64,000 bases of DNA. Origin: Candidatus Brevundimonas colombiensis (GTDB taxonomy: Bacteria; Pseudomonadota; Alphaproteobacteria; Caulobacterales; Caulobacteraceae). This document shows, one piece after another, positions 44,394 to 53,193 of the stretch; within the stretch, counting starts at the first letter, position 1; every line of letters starts with the position of its first letter. Where the stretch lies: the NCBI GenBank assembly GCA_029202665.1, contig CP119326.1, positions 62,001-126,000 of the forward strand, in the 5' to 3' direction. The notes below the pieces were generated by a model. It was not told the DNA's origin. It saw only the letters and a program-made list of their open reading frames with translations, and ran no database searches. The position numbers were made by a program, and so were the translations under genes.

Positions 44394-46307
44394 ATGACAC
44401 CCATACGCGAATGGATGGCCTGTGCTGGCGTCAGTTTCCTTCTGACCCCGACGTTCGCCAACGCTGAGGCTCCACGCCTGGAGCCATTGGACCGGTCCGT
44501 GGTCGTCACGCCGGCCAGCGATAACGGAATGCTGGTGCAATGGCGGCTGCTGGCGAACGAACCCTCGGACACCCGCTTTGACGTATTCAAGAACGGCGTA
44601 AAGGCAGCTCGGATCGGCGCGGCCCAGGCGACGAATTGGCGCGATACGAGTGGTGACAATCGGGCGCGCTACGCCGTGCGTCGTGTCGGCGACCGGAACC
44701 GTTCGGATGCATTGAACCTGACCAACGGCTATCTCACTATCCCCCTGGATCGCCCCACTGGCGGCGTGACGCCCGACGGGGTGGCCTATGAATACGAGGC
44801 CAACGACGGGACGGTGGGCGATCTGGATGGCGACGGCCGCTATGAGATCGTCCTGAAGTGGCAGCCGACCAACGCCAAGGACAACGCCTTCGCCGGCTTC
44901 ACCGGCCCGACCCTGATCGACGCCTATACGCTGGACGGGCGGCGGCTGTGGCGCATCGACCTGGGCCGCAACATCCGTTCGGGCGCCCACTACACCCAGA
45001 TGGTGGTGCAGGACTTCGACGGCGACGGACGGGCCGAAGTAGTGCTGAAGACCGCAGACGGCACGATCGACGGCGCCGACCGGATGATCGGCGACGCTGA
45101 AGCCGACTGGCGTGAGGACGGCGGCGAAATCCCCAGTCGCGACCGCACCGGCGCCGAGCAGAAGCCGGACGGAACCCTGGCGGCGGGCCTGAAGGGCCGC
45201 ATCCTGTCCGGGCCGGAGTTCATCACCGTCTTCGACGGCCGCACCGGCGCGGCCCTGGCCACCGCCCCCTATGTCCCCTCGCGCGGCCGGTCAGGCGACG
45301 AGGCCACGCGGGAAGAAATGGCGGCCCTCTGGGGCGACGGCTATGGCAACCGGTCCGAGCGGTATCTGGGCGGTGCGGCCTATCTGGACGGCCGCCTGCC
45401 CAGCATCGTCATGGCGCGCGGCTATTATGGTCGCACCGTGGTCGCGGCCTGGGACTGGCGCGACGGTCGGCTGAGCCAGCGCTGGGTGTTCGACAGCGAC
45501 AAGGCGCCCGACGGTTACGCGGGCCAGGGCAACCACCAGTTCAGCGTCGCCGAAGTGGACGGCGATGGCCGTCAGGAGATCATTTACGGCGCCATGGCGC
45601 TGGACGACGACGGCACGCCGCTGTGGACTACGCGGCTGGGCCACGGCGACGCCATGCACGTAGGCGATCTGGACCCGACGCGGCCGGGGCTGGAGAAGTT
45701 CGGCGTGCATGAGAACGTCGGCGGCAACGGCGGCGTCGGTTCGGCCATGGTGGACGCCCATACCGGGGAAATCCTGTGGCGCACGCCGGGCCAGCACGAT
45801 GTAGGGCGCGGCGTGGCCCTCGACATCGACCCCCGCTATCCGGGCGCCGAGGTCTGGGCAGCGAACAGCAACGACCTGTATTCGGCGGATGGACGTGTCA
45901 TCTCGCACACCCGCCCGCAACAGATGAATTTCGGCATTTGGTGGGACGGCGACGCCCTGCGCGAACTGCTCGACGGGACCCGCATCTTCAAATGGGACTG
46001 GGAGAACCAGCGGTCCGTTCCCCTGCAGAACGCCGAGGGCCTGGCGTCGAACAACGGCACCAAGGCGAACCCGGTTCTGGTCGCCGACATCCTGGGCGAC
46101 TGGCGCGAAGAGGTGATCTGGCGCACCGCCGACAGCTCGGCGCTGCGCATCTATGTGACCCCGCATCCGACCAGCCTGCGCCACGTCACCCTGATGCACG
46201 ACGCGCAGTATCGGTCGCAGGTGTCGGGTCAGAACTCGGCCTATAACCAGCCCTCTCACCCCAGCTTCGCCTTCGATGCGGCCCCGCCTACCGAGCGTGG
46301 GCGATGA
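44394..46307 (+). CDS. Rhamnogalacturonan endolyase, polysaccharide lyase family 11
   Basis: A 637-residue exported lyase resembling Bacillus YesW/YesX. A signal peptide (ACAGVSFLLTPTFANA) leads into a beta-propeller with repeated Ca-binding DxDGDG motifs (VGDLDGDGRYEIVLKW, QDFDGDGRAEVVLK, AEVDGDGRQEI). It would cut the rhamnosyl-galacturonic acid backbone of pectin RG-I by beta-elimination, giving unsaturated oligomers. ATG 44394 gives the signal peptide, with GGAGGCGG upstream though rather far. It starts a rightward operon with a DUF6250 lipoprotein (ATGA overlap) and an SGNH esterase. Confidence 0.93.
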   Translation: MTPIREWMACAGVSFLLTPTFANAEAPRLEPLDRSVVVTPASDNGMLVQWRLLANEPSDTRFDVFKNGVKAARIGAAQATNWRDTSGDNRARYAVRRVGDRNRSDALNLTNGYLTIPLDRPTGGVTPDGVAYEYEANDGTVGDLDGDGRYEIVLKWQPTNAKDNAFAGFTGPTLIDAYTLDGRRLWRIDLGRNIRSGAHYTQMVVQDFDGDGRAEVVLKTADGTIDGADRMIGDAEADWREDGGEIPSRDRTGAEQKPDGTLAAGLKGRILSGPEFITVFDGRTGAALATAPYVPSRGRSGDEATREEMAALWGDGYGNRSERYLGGAAYLDGRLPSIVMARGYYGRTVVAAWDWRDGRLSQRWVFDSDKAPDGYAGQGNHQFSVAEVDGDGRQEIIYGAMALDDDGTPLWTTRLGHGDAMHVGDLDPTRPGLEKFGVHENVGGNGGVGSAMVDAHTGEILWRTPGQHDVGRGVALDIDPRYPGAEVWAANSNDLYSADGRVISHTRPQQMNFGIWWDGDALRELLDGTRIFKWDWENQRSVPLQNAEGLASNNGTKANPVLVADILGDWREEVIWRTADSSALRIYVTPHPTSLRHVTLMHDAQYRSQVSGQNSAYNQPSHPSFAFDAAPPTERGR

Positions 46308-46999
46308 GGGCGAACAGACGCGGGGTTCTGCTGGGCGCCGCCGGTCTGGCCGGATGCGCCGCCCTGCCCCGATCCGGCGCACGGCGTCTTTACGCCGACG
46401 ATTTCCGCCACGGCCTGGATCGGTGGCTAGTCGAACTGGAGCAGGAACAGGGAACGGTGCGCGCCGCCGACGGGGTGATGACCTTCGACGTGCCGAAAGG
46501 GGCGACCGCCTGGTTCCGGTCCGAACTGACCTCGCCGGTCGAAATCCGTTTCACGGCCCAAGCCGTGTCGGGGGGCGGCGCCCATGATCGGGTCAGCGAT
46601 CTGAACTGCTTCTGGATGGCCGACGATCCGCGCAGTCCCGGCGACCTTCCGGCGCGCCCCCGATCAGGCGCCTTCGCCGACTATGACACGCTGCGGACCT
46701 ATTATGTCGGGCTGGGGGGCAATTCGAACACCTCCTCGCGTTTCCGCCGCTATGTCGGAAACGGGGAAAGACCCCTGCTGCCCCAGCACGATCTGTCGGC
46801 GCCGGACGACCTGATCGCAGCCAATCGGCTCTATCGCATCCGCCTGATCGCGGACGGGTCGCGCATCGAATACTGGCGCGACGAACGGCGCATGTTCGCC
46901 CTGGACGATCCCGCCCCCTATCGACGCGGCTGGTTCGGTCTGCGCACCACCTGGAATCACATGACCGTCCGGGACTTCTCGGTCTGGACCGTCGCCTAG
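46304..46999 (+). CDS. DUF6250 lipoprotein of the rhamnogalacturonan locus
   Basis: A 231-residue protein with a lipobox (LAGC, Cys18), so it is probably anchored in a membrane. The rest (YADDFRHGLDRW..., SDLNCFWMADDPRSPGDLP, YVGLGGNSNTSSRFRRY, WFGLRTTWNHM) matches the DUF6250 type of concanavalin-like fold that travels with pectin lyase genes, as YesU does in Bacillus. Its function is not established; glycan binding or hydrolysis are options. It is translationally coupled to the PL11 gene. Confidence 0.75.
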   Translation: MRANRRGVLLGAAGLAGCAALPRSGARRLYADDFRHGLDRWLVELEQEQGTVRAADGVMTFDVPKGATAWFRSELTSPVEIRFTAQAVSGGGAHDRVSDLNCFWMADDPRSPGDLPARPRSGAFADYDTLRTYYVGLGGNSNTSSRFRRYVGNGERPLLPQHDLSAPDDLIAANRLYRIRLIADGSRIEYWRDERRMFALDDPAPYRRGWFGLRTTWNHMTVRDFSVWTVA

Positions 47000-47012
47000 C
47001 TTGAGGAAGCCG

Positions 47013-48209
47013 ATGAAGAAGCAAGCCCTGATCCTGGCGCTGGCCCTTGCGGCCCTCGCCCCCAGCGCCCAAGCGCAAAGCCACTGGGCGCGAAGCTGGA
47101 ACGCCTCGCCGCTGGCCGCCGCGCCCGACCGCCGCCCGCCGACGCTGAAGGATGTCACCGTGCGTCAGGTGGTTCGCGTCAGCGCGGGCGGCGACCAGTT
47201 TCGTTTGCGCCTGTCCAACGAATACGGCCCCGCCGCCGCCCGGATCGGACGGGTGCGGATCGTGCAACTCGCCGACGACGGCAAGCCCGTGCCCGGCACG
47301 GCGCGCGATCTGACCTTCGACGGATCGGCGGGCGCCGTGCTGGCGCCGGAAGCGCCCCTGCTCAGCGATCCGGCCGATCTGGCGCTGCCCGCGCTCGCCC
47401 GCCTGTCGATCAGCCTTTATCTGCCGGAAGAGGTCGCCGAGCCGACCATCCACCTGCTGGGCCTGTCTTCGGCCTGGATCGCGCCCGGCGACCAGACGGC
47501 GGCGGCCGAACTGACGGACTCGGTGCTGGTCACTCAGCGCATCCTGATCTCGGGCATAGACGTGCAGCGGGCCGAGCCGGGGCGGGTCATCGTCACCCTG
47601 GGCGATTCCATCACTGACGGAGCCAACGGCACGCGCGACGCCGACCAGCGCTGGCCCGACCTGCTGGCGCGCCGTCTGCAGGCGGCGGGACTGACGGCGG
47701 TGGCGGTCGCCAACGCCGGGATTTCCGGCAACCGCATCCTGAAGCCCAAGCCCGGTCTGGGCGTCGCCGCCCTGGCCCGGTTCGACCGCGATGTGCTGGC
47801 CGTGCCCGGCGCGACCGACGTGATCGTGCTGGAGGGGGTCAACGACTTCGGCATGGCCTGGCGCGACCACGATCCCCAGCCGCCGACCCCGGCCGACCTG
47901 ATCGCCGGCTATCGCCAGATGATCGCCCGCGCCCATGCAGGCGGGCTGAAGGTCAGGCTGGCGACCATCCTGCCGTACAAGGACGCCAACTACTGGTCCG
48001 AACAGGGCGAGGCGACGCGCCAGGCCCTGAACGCCTGGATTCGCACCAGCGGAGAGGCGGACGGCGTCATCGACTTCGACGCCGTGATGCGCGACCCGGC
48101 CGAGCCGCTGAAACTGGCCGCCGCCTACGACAGCGGCGACCATCTGCACCCCAACGACGCCGGTTTCCGCGCCATGGCCGACGCCATCGACCTGACGCCC
48201 TATCGATGA
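47013..48209 (+). CDS. SGNH/GDSL esterase, probably deacetylating pectin
   Basis: A 398-residue exported hydrolase. The signal peptide (MKKQALILALALAALAPSAQA) is followed by an N-terminal beta domain. The SGNH core has block I TLGDSITDG (nucleophile Ser), the block II Gly (NAGISGNRI), block III GVNDFG (Asn) and block V DHLHPND (Asp/His). It is 13 bp after the DUF6250 gene. Rhamnogalacturonan acetylesterase activity is the natural guess from context; the fold itself does not fix the substrate. Confidence 0.85.
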   Translation: MKKQALILALALAALAPSAQAQSHWARSWNASPLAAAPDRRPPTLKDVTVRQVVRVSAGGDQFRLRLSNEYGPAAARIGRVRIVQLADDGKPVPGTARDLTFDGSAGAVLAPEAPLLSDPADLALPALARLSISLYLPEEVAEPTIHLLGLSSAWIAPGDQTAAAELTDSVLVTQRILISGIDVQRAEPGRVIVTLGDSITDGANGTRDADQRWPDLLARRLQAAGLTAVAVANAGISGNRILKPKPGLGVAALARFDRDVLAVPGATDVIVLEGVNDFGMAWRDHDPQPPTPADLIAGYRQMIARAHAGGLKVRLATILPYKDANYWSEQGEATRQALNAWIRTSGEADGVIDFDAVMRDPAEPLKLAAAYDSGDHLHPNDAGFRAMADAIDLTPYR

Positions 48210-48234
48210 GACGCGAAAGGCGGCCTGACGCGGA

Positions 48235-49368
48235 TCAGGCCGCCAGCATCTCGCGCGTCATGCCGGCGACGGACTTGGCCCCGGTCAGGGTCATGGCGAC
48301 GCGCATTTCCTTTTCGAACAGGTCCAGCAGGTTTGCCACGCCCGCCTGGCCGTCCGCCGCCAGCGCATAGACAAAGGCCCGGCCCAGCAGGACCGCGTCG
48401 GCGCCGAGCGAGATCGCCCGCACCACGTCCAGACCGTTGCGAACGCCGGAGTCCGCCAGAATCTTCAGATCGCCCTGAACCGCATCGGCGATGGCGGGCA
48501 AGGCGCGGGCCGAGGACAGCACCCCGTCCAGTTGGCGTCCGCCATGGTTCGACACCACGATGCCGTCGGCGCCGAAGCTGACGGCGTCGCGGGCGTCTTG
48601 CGGGTCAAGAATACCCTTGATGATCATCGGCCCGTCCCAGAAGTCGCGGATCCACTGCAAATCCTTCCACGAGATCGACGGATCGAAGTTGTTCGCCAGC
48701 CAACCGATATAGTCGGCCAGGCCCGTGGGTTTGCCCAAATAGGCCGAGACATTGCCCAGATCGTGAGGCGTGCCGCGCAGGCCAACGTCAAAGGCCCACA
48801 TCGGATGGGTCATGGCCTGGACCATGCGGCGCAGGGGCGCGTTCGGTCCGCTCATGCCCGAATGGGCGTCGCGGTAGCGGGCGCCGGGGGTCGGCATGTC
48901 GACGGTGAAAACCAGGGTCTTCACCCCCGCCGCCTTCGCCCGCTCCAGCGCGTTCTTCATGAAGCCCCGGTCGCGCAGCACATAGAGCTGGAACCACATG
49001 GGCCGATCAATGGCGGGCGCCACCTCCTCGATCGGGCAGACCGAGACGGTGGACAGGGTGAAGGGCACGCCGCGCGAGGCGGCCGCCTTGGCCGCCTGCA
49101 CCTCGCCCCTGCGCGCATACATGCCGGTCAGGCCGACAGGGCCCAGCACGACCGGCAGGCGCAGCGTCTCGTCGAACAGCGTGGTCTCAAGGCTGAGGCT
49201 GGTCATGTCCTGCAGCACGCGCTGGCGCAGGGCGATGGCCTGCCAGTCCTCGACGTTGCGTCTCAGCGTCTGCTCGGCATAGGCGCCGCCGTCGATATAG
49301 TGGAACAGGAAAGGCGGTAGCTTGCGCCGCGCGGCCTCGCGATAGTCGCTGGGGGACGAGATGATCAT
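48235..49368 (-). CDS. lldD: FMN-dependent L-lactate dehydrogenase
   Basis: A 377-residue alpha-hydroxy acid dehydrogenase oxidising L-lactate to pyruvate with FMN. Tyr24, Tyr129 (QLYV), Lys251, the catalytic His275 (SNHGGRQLDG) and Arg278 are in place. The N-terminal half keeps the membrane-associated LldD pattern. It ends an operon with the IclR regulator and rhamnose dehydrogenase, 9 bp after the latter. That fits removal of the L-lactate made by the diketo-hydrolase route for L-rhamnose. Confidence 0.92.
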   Translation of the reverse strand: MIISSPSDYREAARRKLPPFLFHYIDGGAYAEQTLRRNVEDWQAIALRQRVLQDMTSLSLETTLFDETLRLPVVLGPVGLTGMYARRGEVQAAKAAASRGVPFTLSTVSVCPIEEVAPAIDRPMWFQLYVLRDRGFMKNALERAKAAGVKTLVFTVDMPTPGARYRDAHSGMSGPNAPLRRMVQAMTHPMWAFDVGLRGTPHDLGNVSAYLGKPTGLADYIGWLANNFDPSISWKDLQWIRDFWDGPMIIKGILDPQDARDAVSFGADGIVVSNHGGRQLDGVLSSARALPAIADAVQGDLKILADSGVRNGLDVVRAISLGADAVLLGRAFVYALAADGQAGVANLLDLFEKEMRVAMTLTGAKSVAGMTREMLAA

Positions 49369-49377
49369 GGCGGCGTC

Positions 49378-50139
49378 TTACTGGAAGTTGGCGAAGGCCC
49401 CGCCGTCAACCAGCAGGGCTGCGCCGGACATATAGCTGGCCATGTCCGAAGACAGGAAGGCCACGACCGAGGCGATATCCTCAGGCCGTCCCAAACGACC
49501 CAGCGGAATGCGGCCTTCCATATATTCGCGCTTGGCCGGATCGGCGAGGTCGTCCTTGTTGATGTCGGTGGCGATGGTGCCGGGCAGGACCGAGTTGCAG
49601 CGGATGCCGTGACGACCCAGGGCCACCGCGCAGGACTGCATCAGGCTGTGCACACCCGCCTTGGTGGGGGTGTAGTGGGTCTGCATCTCGCCGCCGACCA
49701 GGGCCGAGATCGAACTGATCGCCACGATGGCGCCGCCGTCACCCTGTTTGACCATCTGGTTCGCCGCCGCCTGCACCATGAAATAGGCGCCGTGCAGATT
49801 GACCTCCATCGTCCGCCGCAAGGTCTCGACCGGCATGTCGAGGAAGGCGTGGAACGGACAGATGCCGGCGTTTGAGACGAAGACGTCGACCCGGCCCAGC
49901 GCCTGAACGGCGGCGGCGACGAAGGCCGTGGCGCTGTCGGGCTGGGCCACGTCGCCGTCGACGGCGATGGCGCGGCGGCCCAGGGCCTCGATCTCGGCGA
50001 CCACCTCGGCCGCCGCTGCATCGTCACGATAGGTGTTGAGGGCGACATCGGCGCCCTGACAGGCGGCCTCGATGGCCGTCGCCCGGCCAATGCCCCGCGA
50101 TGCGCCCGTGACCAGGACGACCTTGTTTTCAAGCAGCAT
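49378..50139 (-). CDS. L-rhamnose 1-dehydrogenase (SDR family)
   Basis: A 253-residue short-chain dehydrogenase with TGASRGIG (11-18) and the catalytic set Ser143, Tyr156 and Lys160. The sequence is closest in style to the LRA1-type L-rhamnose dehydrogenases of sphingomonads, which make L-rhamnono-lactone. The neighbouring lactonase, rhamnonate dehydratase and lower-pathway enzymes support this. It lies between iclR and lldD in one operon. Without context it would be called only an SDR oxidoreductase. Confidence 0.82.
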   Translation of the reverse strand: MLLENKVVLVTGASRGIGRATAIEAACQGADVALNTYRDDAAAAEVVAEIEALGRRAIAVDGDVAQPDSATAFVAAAVQALGRVDVFVSNAGICPFHAFLDMPVETLRRTMEVNLHGAYFMVQAAANQMVKQGDGGAIVAISSISALVGGEMQTHYTPTKAGVHSLMQSCAVALGRHGIRCNSVLPGTIATDINKDDLADPAKREYMEGRIPLGRLGRPEDIASVVAFLSSDMASYMSGAALLVDGGAFANFQ

Positions 50140-50167
50140 AGGCGCTCCGGCGTTCTCTAGGTTGCAG

Positions 50168-50974
50168 TCAGTTTTTGTTTGTCCAGCCCAGGTCGCCGCT
50201 GATGGCGTCGGCGGCCTCTGTGACGGTCTTGGTCAGTTCGGTCATGCGCGCGTCGGACATATACTGGGCGGCCGACGACACGCTCAACGCGGCGACGATC
50301 TGGCCGTTGACCGAGCGGATCGGCGCGGCGACACAGCGAATCTGGTCCTCATTCTCTTCCAGGTCGAAGGCGTAGCCCTTCTGGGCGTAGCCGTGCATCC
50401 GCTCCAGCCAGACCGCGCGGGCCGAGGAGTCATAGGCCTGGCCCGGTTCGGCGTACAGGTCGATCCAGTCCGCCTCGGTCTTGTCCAGGATCAGCGCCTT
50501 GCCCAGACCGGTCGAGGCGATGGGATGACGTTCGCCCAGACGCGAACCGATGTTGATGCGACGTCGTCCAGCCACCTTGTCCAGATAGAGGGCGTGACGC
50601 CCATCCAGCACCCCCAGATGCACGGTGTCGTCGGTCTGGGCCGACAGCTGCTCCAGCCAGGGTCGGGCCACGCGCGGCAGATGCATCTGCTGGCTGGCGG
50701 CATGACCCAGCTCCAGCAGTTTCGGCCCCAGCGAATAGCCCTCGCGCGGGCGGAACGACAGCAGACGACGCTCCACCAGGGCCGAGGCCAGACGGTGGGT
50801 GGTGCTGCGCGTCAGCTCCAGCTTTTCGGACAGTTCAGCCAGCGGCAGTGAGCCCTCGATCAGGGCCTCGATGACGTCCAGACCACGCAACAGGGTCTGG
50901 CTGCCGGACGCCTTGGCGCCGACCTCTTCTTCTCCATCGACCTGTGCGGTCTTGATTGACGACGTTCGTCCCAT
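50168..50974 (-). CDS. IclR-family regulator of the rhamnose genes
   Basis: A 268-residue regulator. The winged helix lies at about 30-85 (QTLLRGLDVIEALIEG, LAELSEKLELTRSTTHRLASAL), followed by the IclR effector domain (LGERHPIASTGLGKALI, AAPIRSVNGQIVAALSV). ATG 50974 has GAGG at good spacing. A longer frame to 51013 would run through a palindrome in the promoter, so it was rejected. It is divergent from the rhamnonate dehydratase operon and is first in the iclR-rhamnose dehydrogenase-lldD operon. It probably senses rhamnose or a pathway acid. Confidence 0.9.
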   Translation of the reverse strand: MGRTSSIKTAQVDGEEEVGAKASGSQTLLRGLDVIEALIEGSLPLAELSEKLELTRSTTHRLASALVERRLLSFRPREGYSLGPKLLELGHAASQQMHLPRVARPWLEQLSAQTDDTVHLGVLDGRHALYLDKVAGRRRINIGSRLGERHPIASTGLGKALILDKTEADWIDLYAEPGQAYDSSARAVWLERMHGYAQKGYAFDLEENEDQIRCVAAPIRSVNGQIVAALSVSSAAQYMSDARMTELTKTVTEAADAISGDLGWTNKN

Positions 50975-50985
50975 TTCGTAATCCT

Positions 50986-50998
50986 CATTCTCAGAATG
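50986..50998. promoter_or_regulatory. Candidate IclR operator 1
   Basis: CATTCTCAGAATG is a perfect 13-bp palindrome 12 bp upstream of the iclR ATG. On the minus strand, 51076-51086 reads TTCCCATAATG, which resembles its TTCTCAGAATG half. The two sites bracket the divergent promoters, which suits auto-repression by IclR. Confidence 0.55.
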
Positions 50999-51069
50999 TA
51001 GCAAAACGCGCAAGTCGCTCCGTCACAGGAGCCTGACTTTGCCGCCATGCACGGAGGAACGCCAGTGAA

Positions 51070-51086
51070 ATCCCGCATTATGGGAA
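51070..51086. promoter_or_regulatory. Shared 17-bp operator-like element (rhamnonate dehydratase promoter)
   Basis: ATCCCGCATTATGGGAA lies 28 bp before the dehydratase start. It shares the pattern ATCYC-N5-ATGRG or ATGG with elements upstream of the PL11 lyase (44344-44360) and the TBDR (62072-62088). It could be the regulon operator for rhamnogalacturonan and rhamnose use. Confidence 0.5.
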
Positions 51087-51090
51087 CAAA

Positions 51091-51107
51091 TCACCACTCT
51101 CTGGTGA
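51091..51107 (+). promoter_or_regulatory. Hairpin masking the dehydratase ribosome binding site
   Basis: TCACCA-CTCTC-TGGTGA is a perfect inverted repeat whose right arm contains GGTGA, the only RBS-like sequence before ATG 51115. It may be an operator, or an RNA hairpin that limits translation. Confidence 0.45.
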
Positions 51108-51114
51108 TGACGCG

Positions 51115-52323
51115 ATGAGCCGCCTGCCCCGCATCAAACACGTGCGCGCCTTCGTCGTGAAGAACGACGGCCAATCCGGCAAGAATGGGGGCGGCGGCGC
51201 GGATTATCACGACCAGGGCGACGGTCACTGGATCGACGACCACATCGCCACCCCGATGGCGAAATATCCCGAGTACCGCCAGAGCCGCCGCAGCTTCGGC
51301 ATCAATGTTCTGGGCACCCTGGTCGTGGAGATCGAGGCCGAGAACGGCGTGGTCGGCTTCGCGGTGACCACGGGCGGCGAACCGGCGGCCTATATCGTCG
51401 AGAAGCATCTGGCCCGCTTCCTGGAAGGCCGCGATCCGTCCGAGGTTGAGAAGATCTGGGACCAGATGTATTTCTCCACCCAGTATTACGGCCGCAAGGG
51501 TCTGGTGGTGAACGCCATCTCCGGCGTCGATCTGGCGCTGTGGGACCTGCTGGGCCGCCTGCGTCAGGAACCGGTCTTCGCCATGCTGGGCGGGGCGGTG
51601 CGCGACGAGCTGACCTTCTACGCCACCGGCGCGCGGCCCGACAAAGCCAAGGAATTGGGCTTCATCGGCGGCAAGATGCCTCTGCACCACGGCCCCGCCG
51701 AGGGCGAGGAAGGGCTGCGCAAGAACTTGGCCGAGCTGGAGGCCATGCGCAACGCCTGCGGCGACGACTTCTGGCTGATGTTCGACTGCTGGATGGCGCT
51801 GGACCTGAACTACGCCACCCGCCTGGCCCACGAGGCCCACAAACTGGGCCTGAAGTGGATCGAGGAGGCGCTCAGCCCCGACGACTACTGGGGCTATCAG
51901 GCGCTGAAGAAGAACGCCCCCAAGGGGATGCTGGTCACGACCGGCGAGCACGAGGCCACGCGCTGGGGCTTCCGCATGCTGCTGGAGATGGAATGCTGCG
52001 ACATCATCCAGCCCGACGTGGGCTGGTGCGGCGGCGTGACCGAACTGATCAAGATCTCCGCCATGGCCGACGCCAAGGGCGTGCTGATGATCCCGCACGG
52101 CTCGTCCGTCTATTCCTACCACTTCGTGGTGACGCGCCATAACAGCCCGTTCGCGGAGTTCCTGATGATGGCCCCCGGCGCCGACGAGGTCGTGCCCATG
52201 TTCCATCCGCAGCTGATCGGCGAGCCGGTTCCCGTGAACGGCCGCCTGAAGGTTCCCGACACCCCCGGCTTCGGCGTCGAGCTGAACCGCGACATCGCCC
52301 TGCACCGCCCCTACGCGCGTTAA
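51115..52323 (+). CDS. rhmD: L-rhamnonate dehydratase
   Basis: A 402-residue enolase-superfamily enzyme converting L-rhamnonate to 2-keto-3-deoxy-L-rhamnonate. The metal ligands Asp224, Glu250 and Glu278, the His328-Asp301 dyad and the N-terminal capping segment HWIDDHIATPMAKYPEYR match RhmD closely, with a two-residue shift from E. coli numbering. It heads a five-gene rightward operon that carries the rest of the pathway. Confidence 0.95.
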   Translation: MSRLPRIKHVRAFVVKNDGQSGKNGGGGADYHDQGDGHWIDDHIATPMAKYPEYRQSRRSFGINVLGTLVVEIEAENGVVGFAVTTGGEPAAYIVEKHLARFLEGRDPSEVEKIWDQMYFSTQYYGRKGLVVNAISGVDLALWDLLGRLRQEPVFAMLGGAVRDELTFYATGARPDKAKELGFIGGKMPLHHGPAEGEEGLRKNLAELEAMRNACGDDFWLMFDCWMALDLNYATRLAHEAHKLGLKWIEEALSPDDYWGYQALKKNAPKGMLVTTGEHEATRWGFRMLLEMECCDIIQPDVGWCGGVTELIKISAMADAKGVLMIPHGSSVYSYHFVVTRHNSPFAEFLMMAPGADEVVPMFHPQLIGEPVPVNGRLKVPDTPGFGVELNRDIALHRPYAR

Positions 52324-52344
52324 GACGAAAGCCCCTCCCCCACC

Positions 52345-53193
52345 ATGAAACTGCTGCGTTACGGCCCCAGGGGCCAGGAAAAGCCGGGCACGCTGGACGC
52401 CGAAGGGCGTATCCGCGACCTGTCGGGCGTCGTCGCCGACATCACCCCGGACCAGCTGCACGGCCCGGCGCTTGAGGCCCTGAAGGCCATCGACCCGGCC
52501 ACGCTTCCGCTGGTCGAGGGCCAGCCGCGTTACGGCGTCCCGATCAACGGCAGCCGCAAGTTCATCGCTATCGGCCTGAACTTCGCCGACCACGCGGCGG
52601 AATCCAACCTGCCCATCCCCGAGGAGCCGGTCGTCTTCACCAAGGCCATCACCTGCCTGAATGGGCCGAACGACGACGTGGTCATTCCGCGCGGTTCGGA
52701 GAAGACCGACTGGGAGGTCGAGCTGGGCATCGTCATCGGCAAGCCCGCCTCCTATGTGACCAAGGAGCAGGCGCTGGATCACGTCGCCGGCTACGTCCTG
52801 ATCAACGACGTGTCCGAGCGCGCTTTTCAGACCGAGCGCGGCGGCACCTGGGACAAGGGCAAGGGCTGCGACACCTTCGGCCCGGTCGGCCCGTGGATCG
52901 TCACGACGGACGAGGTGGGCGACGTCCAGAACCTGGACATGTGGCTGGATCTGAACGGCCAGCGGATGCAGACCGGCAACACCCGGACCATGATTTTCGG
53001 CGTTGCCGAGATCGTCGCCTATCTGTCGGAGTTCATGACGCTGGAGCCCGGCGATCTGATCACCACCGGCACCCCTCCGGGCGTGGGTCTGGGCCAGAAG
53101 CCGCCGCTCTATCTGAAGCCGGGCGACACGGTGCGTCTGGGCATCCAGAAGCTGGGCGAACAGGGCCAGACCTTCGTGGAGTGGACCCGATGA
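52345..53193 (+). CDS. 2,4-diketo-3-deoxy-L-rhamnonate hydrolase (FAH family)
   Basis: A 282-residue fumarylacetoacetate hydrolase-fold enzyme. The metal-binding acids Glu124, Glu126 and Asp155 are present in DWEVELGIVIGK and LINDVSER. FAH members in L-rhamnose and L-fucose clusters (LRA6 type) split the diketo acid into pyruvate and L-lactate, which the nearby lldD would use. It lies 21 bp after rhmD and overlaps the next gene by ATGA. Confidence 0.88.
   Translation: MKLLRYGPRGQEKPGTLDAEGRIRDLSGVVADITPDQLHGPALEALKAIDPATLPLVEGQPRYGVPINGSRKFIAIGLNFADHAAESNLPIPEEPVVFTKAITCLNGPNDDVVIPRGSEKTDWEVELGIVIGKPASYVTKEQALDHVAGYVLINDVSERAFQTERGGTWDKGKGCDTFGPVGPWIVTTDEVGDVQNLDMWLDLNGQRMQTGNTRTMIFGVAEIVAYLSEFMTLEPGDLITTGTPPGVGLGQKPPLYLKPGDTVRLGIQKLGEQGQTFVEWTR

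Noticed and set aside
50975..51013. N-terminal extension of the IclR protein to 51013
   Set aside because: It runs through a perfect palindrome that looks like an operator; ATG 50974 has a better RBS.
51091..52782. 563-codon minus-strand frame opposite rhmD and the FAH hydrolase
   Set aside because: Antisense to two enzymes with complete active sites.
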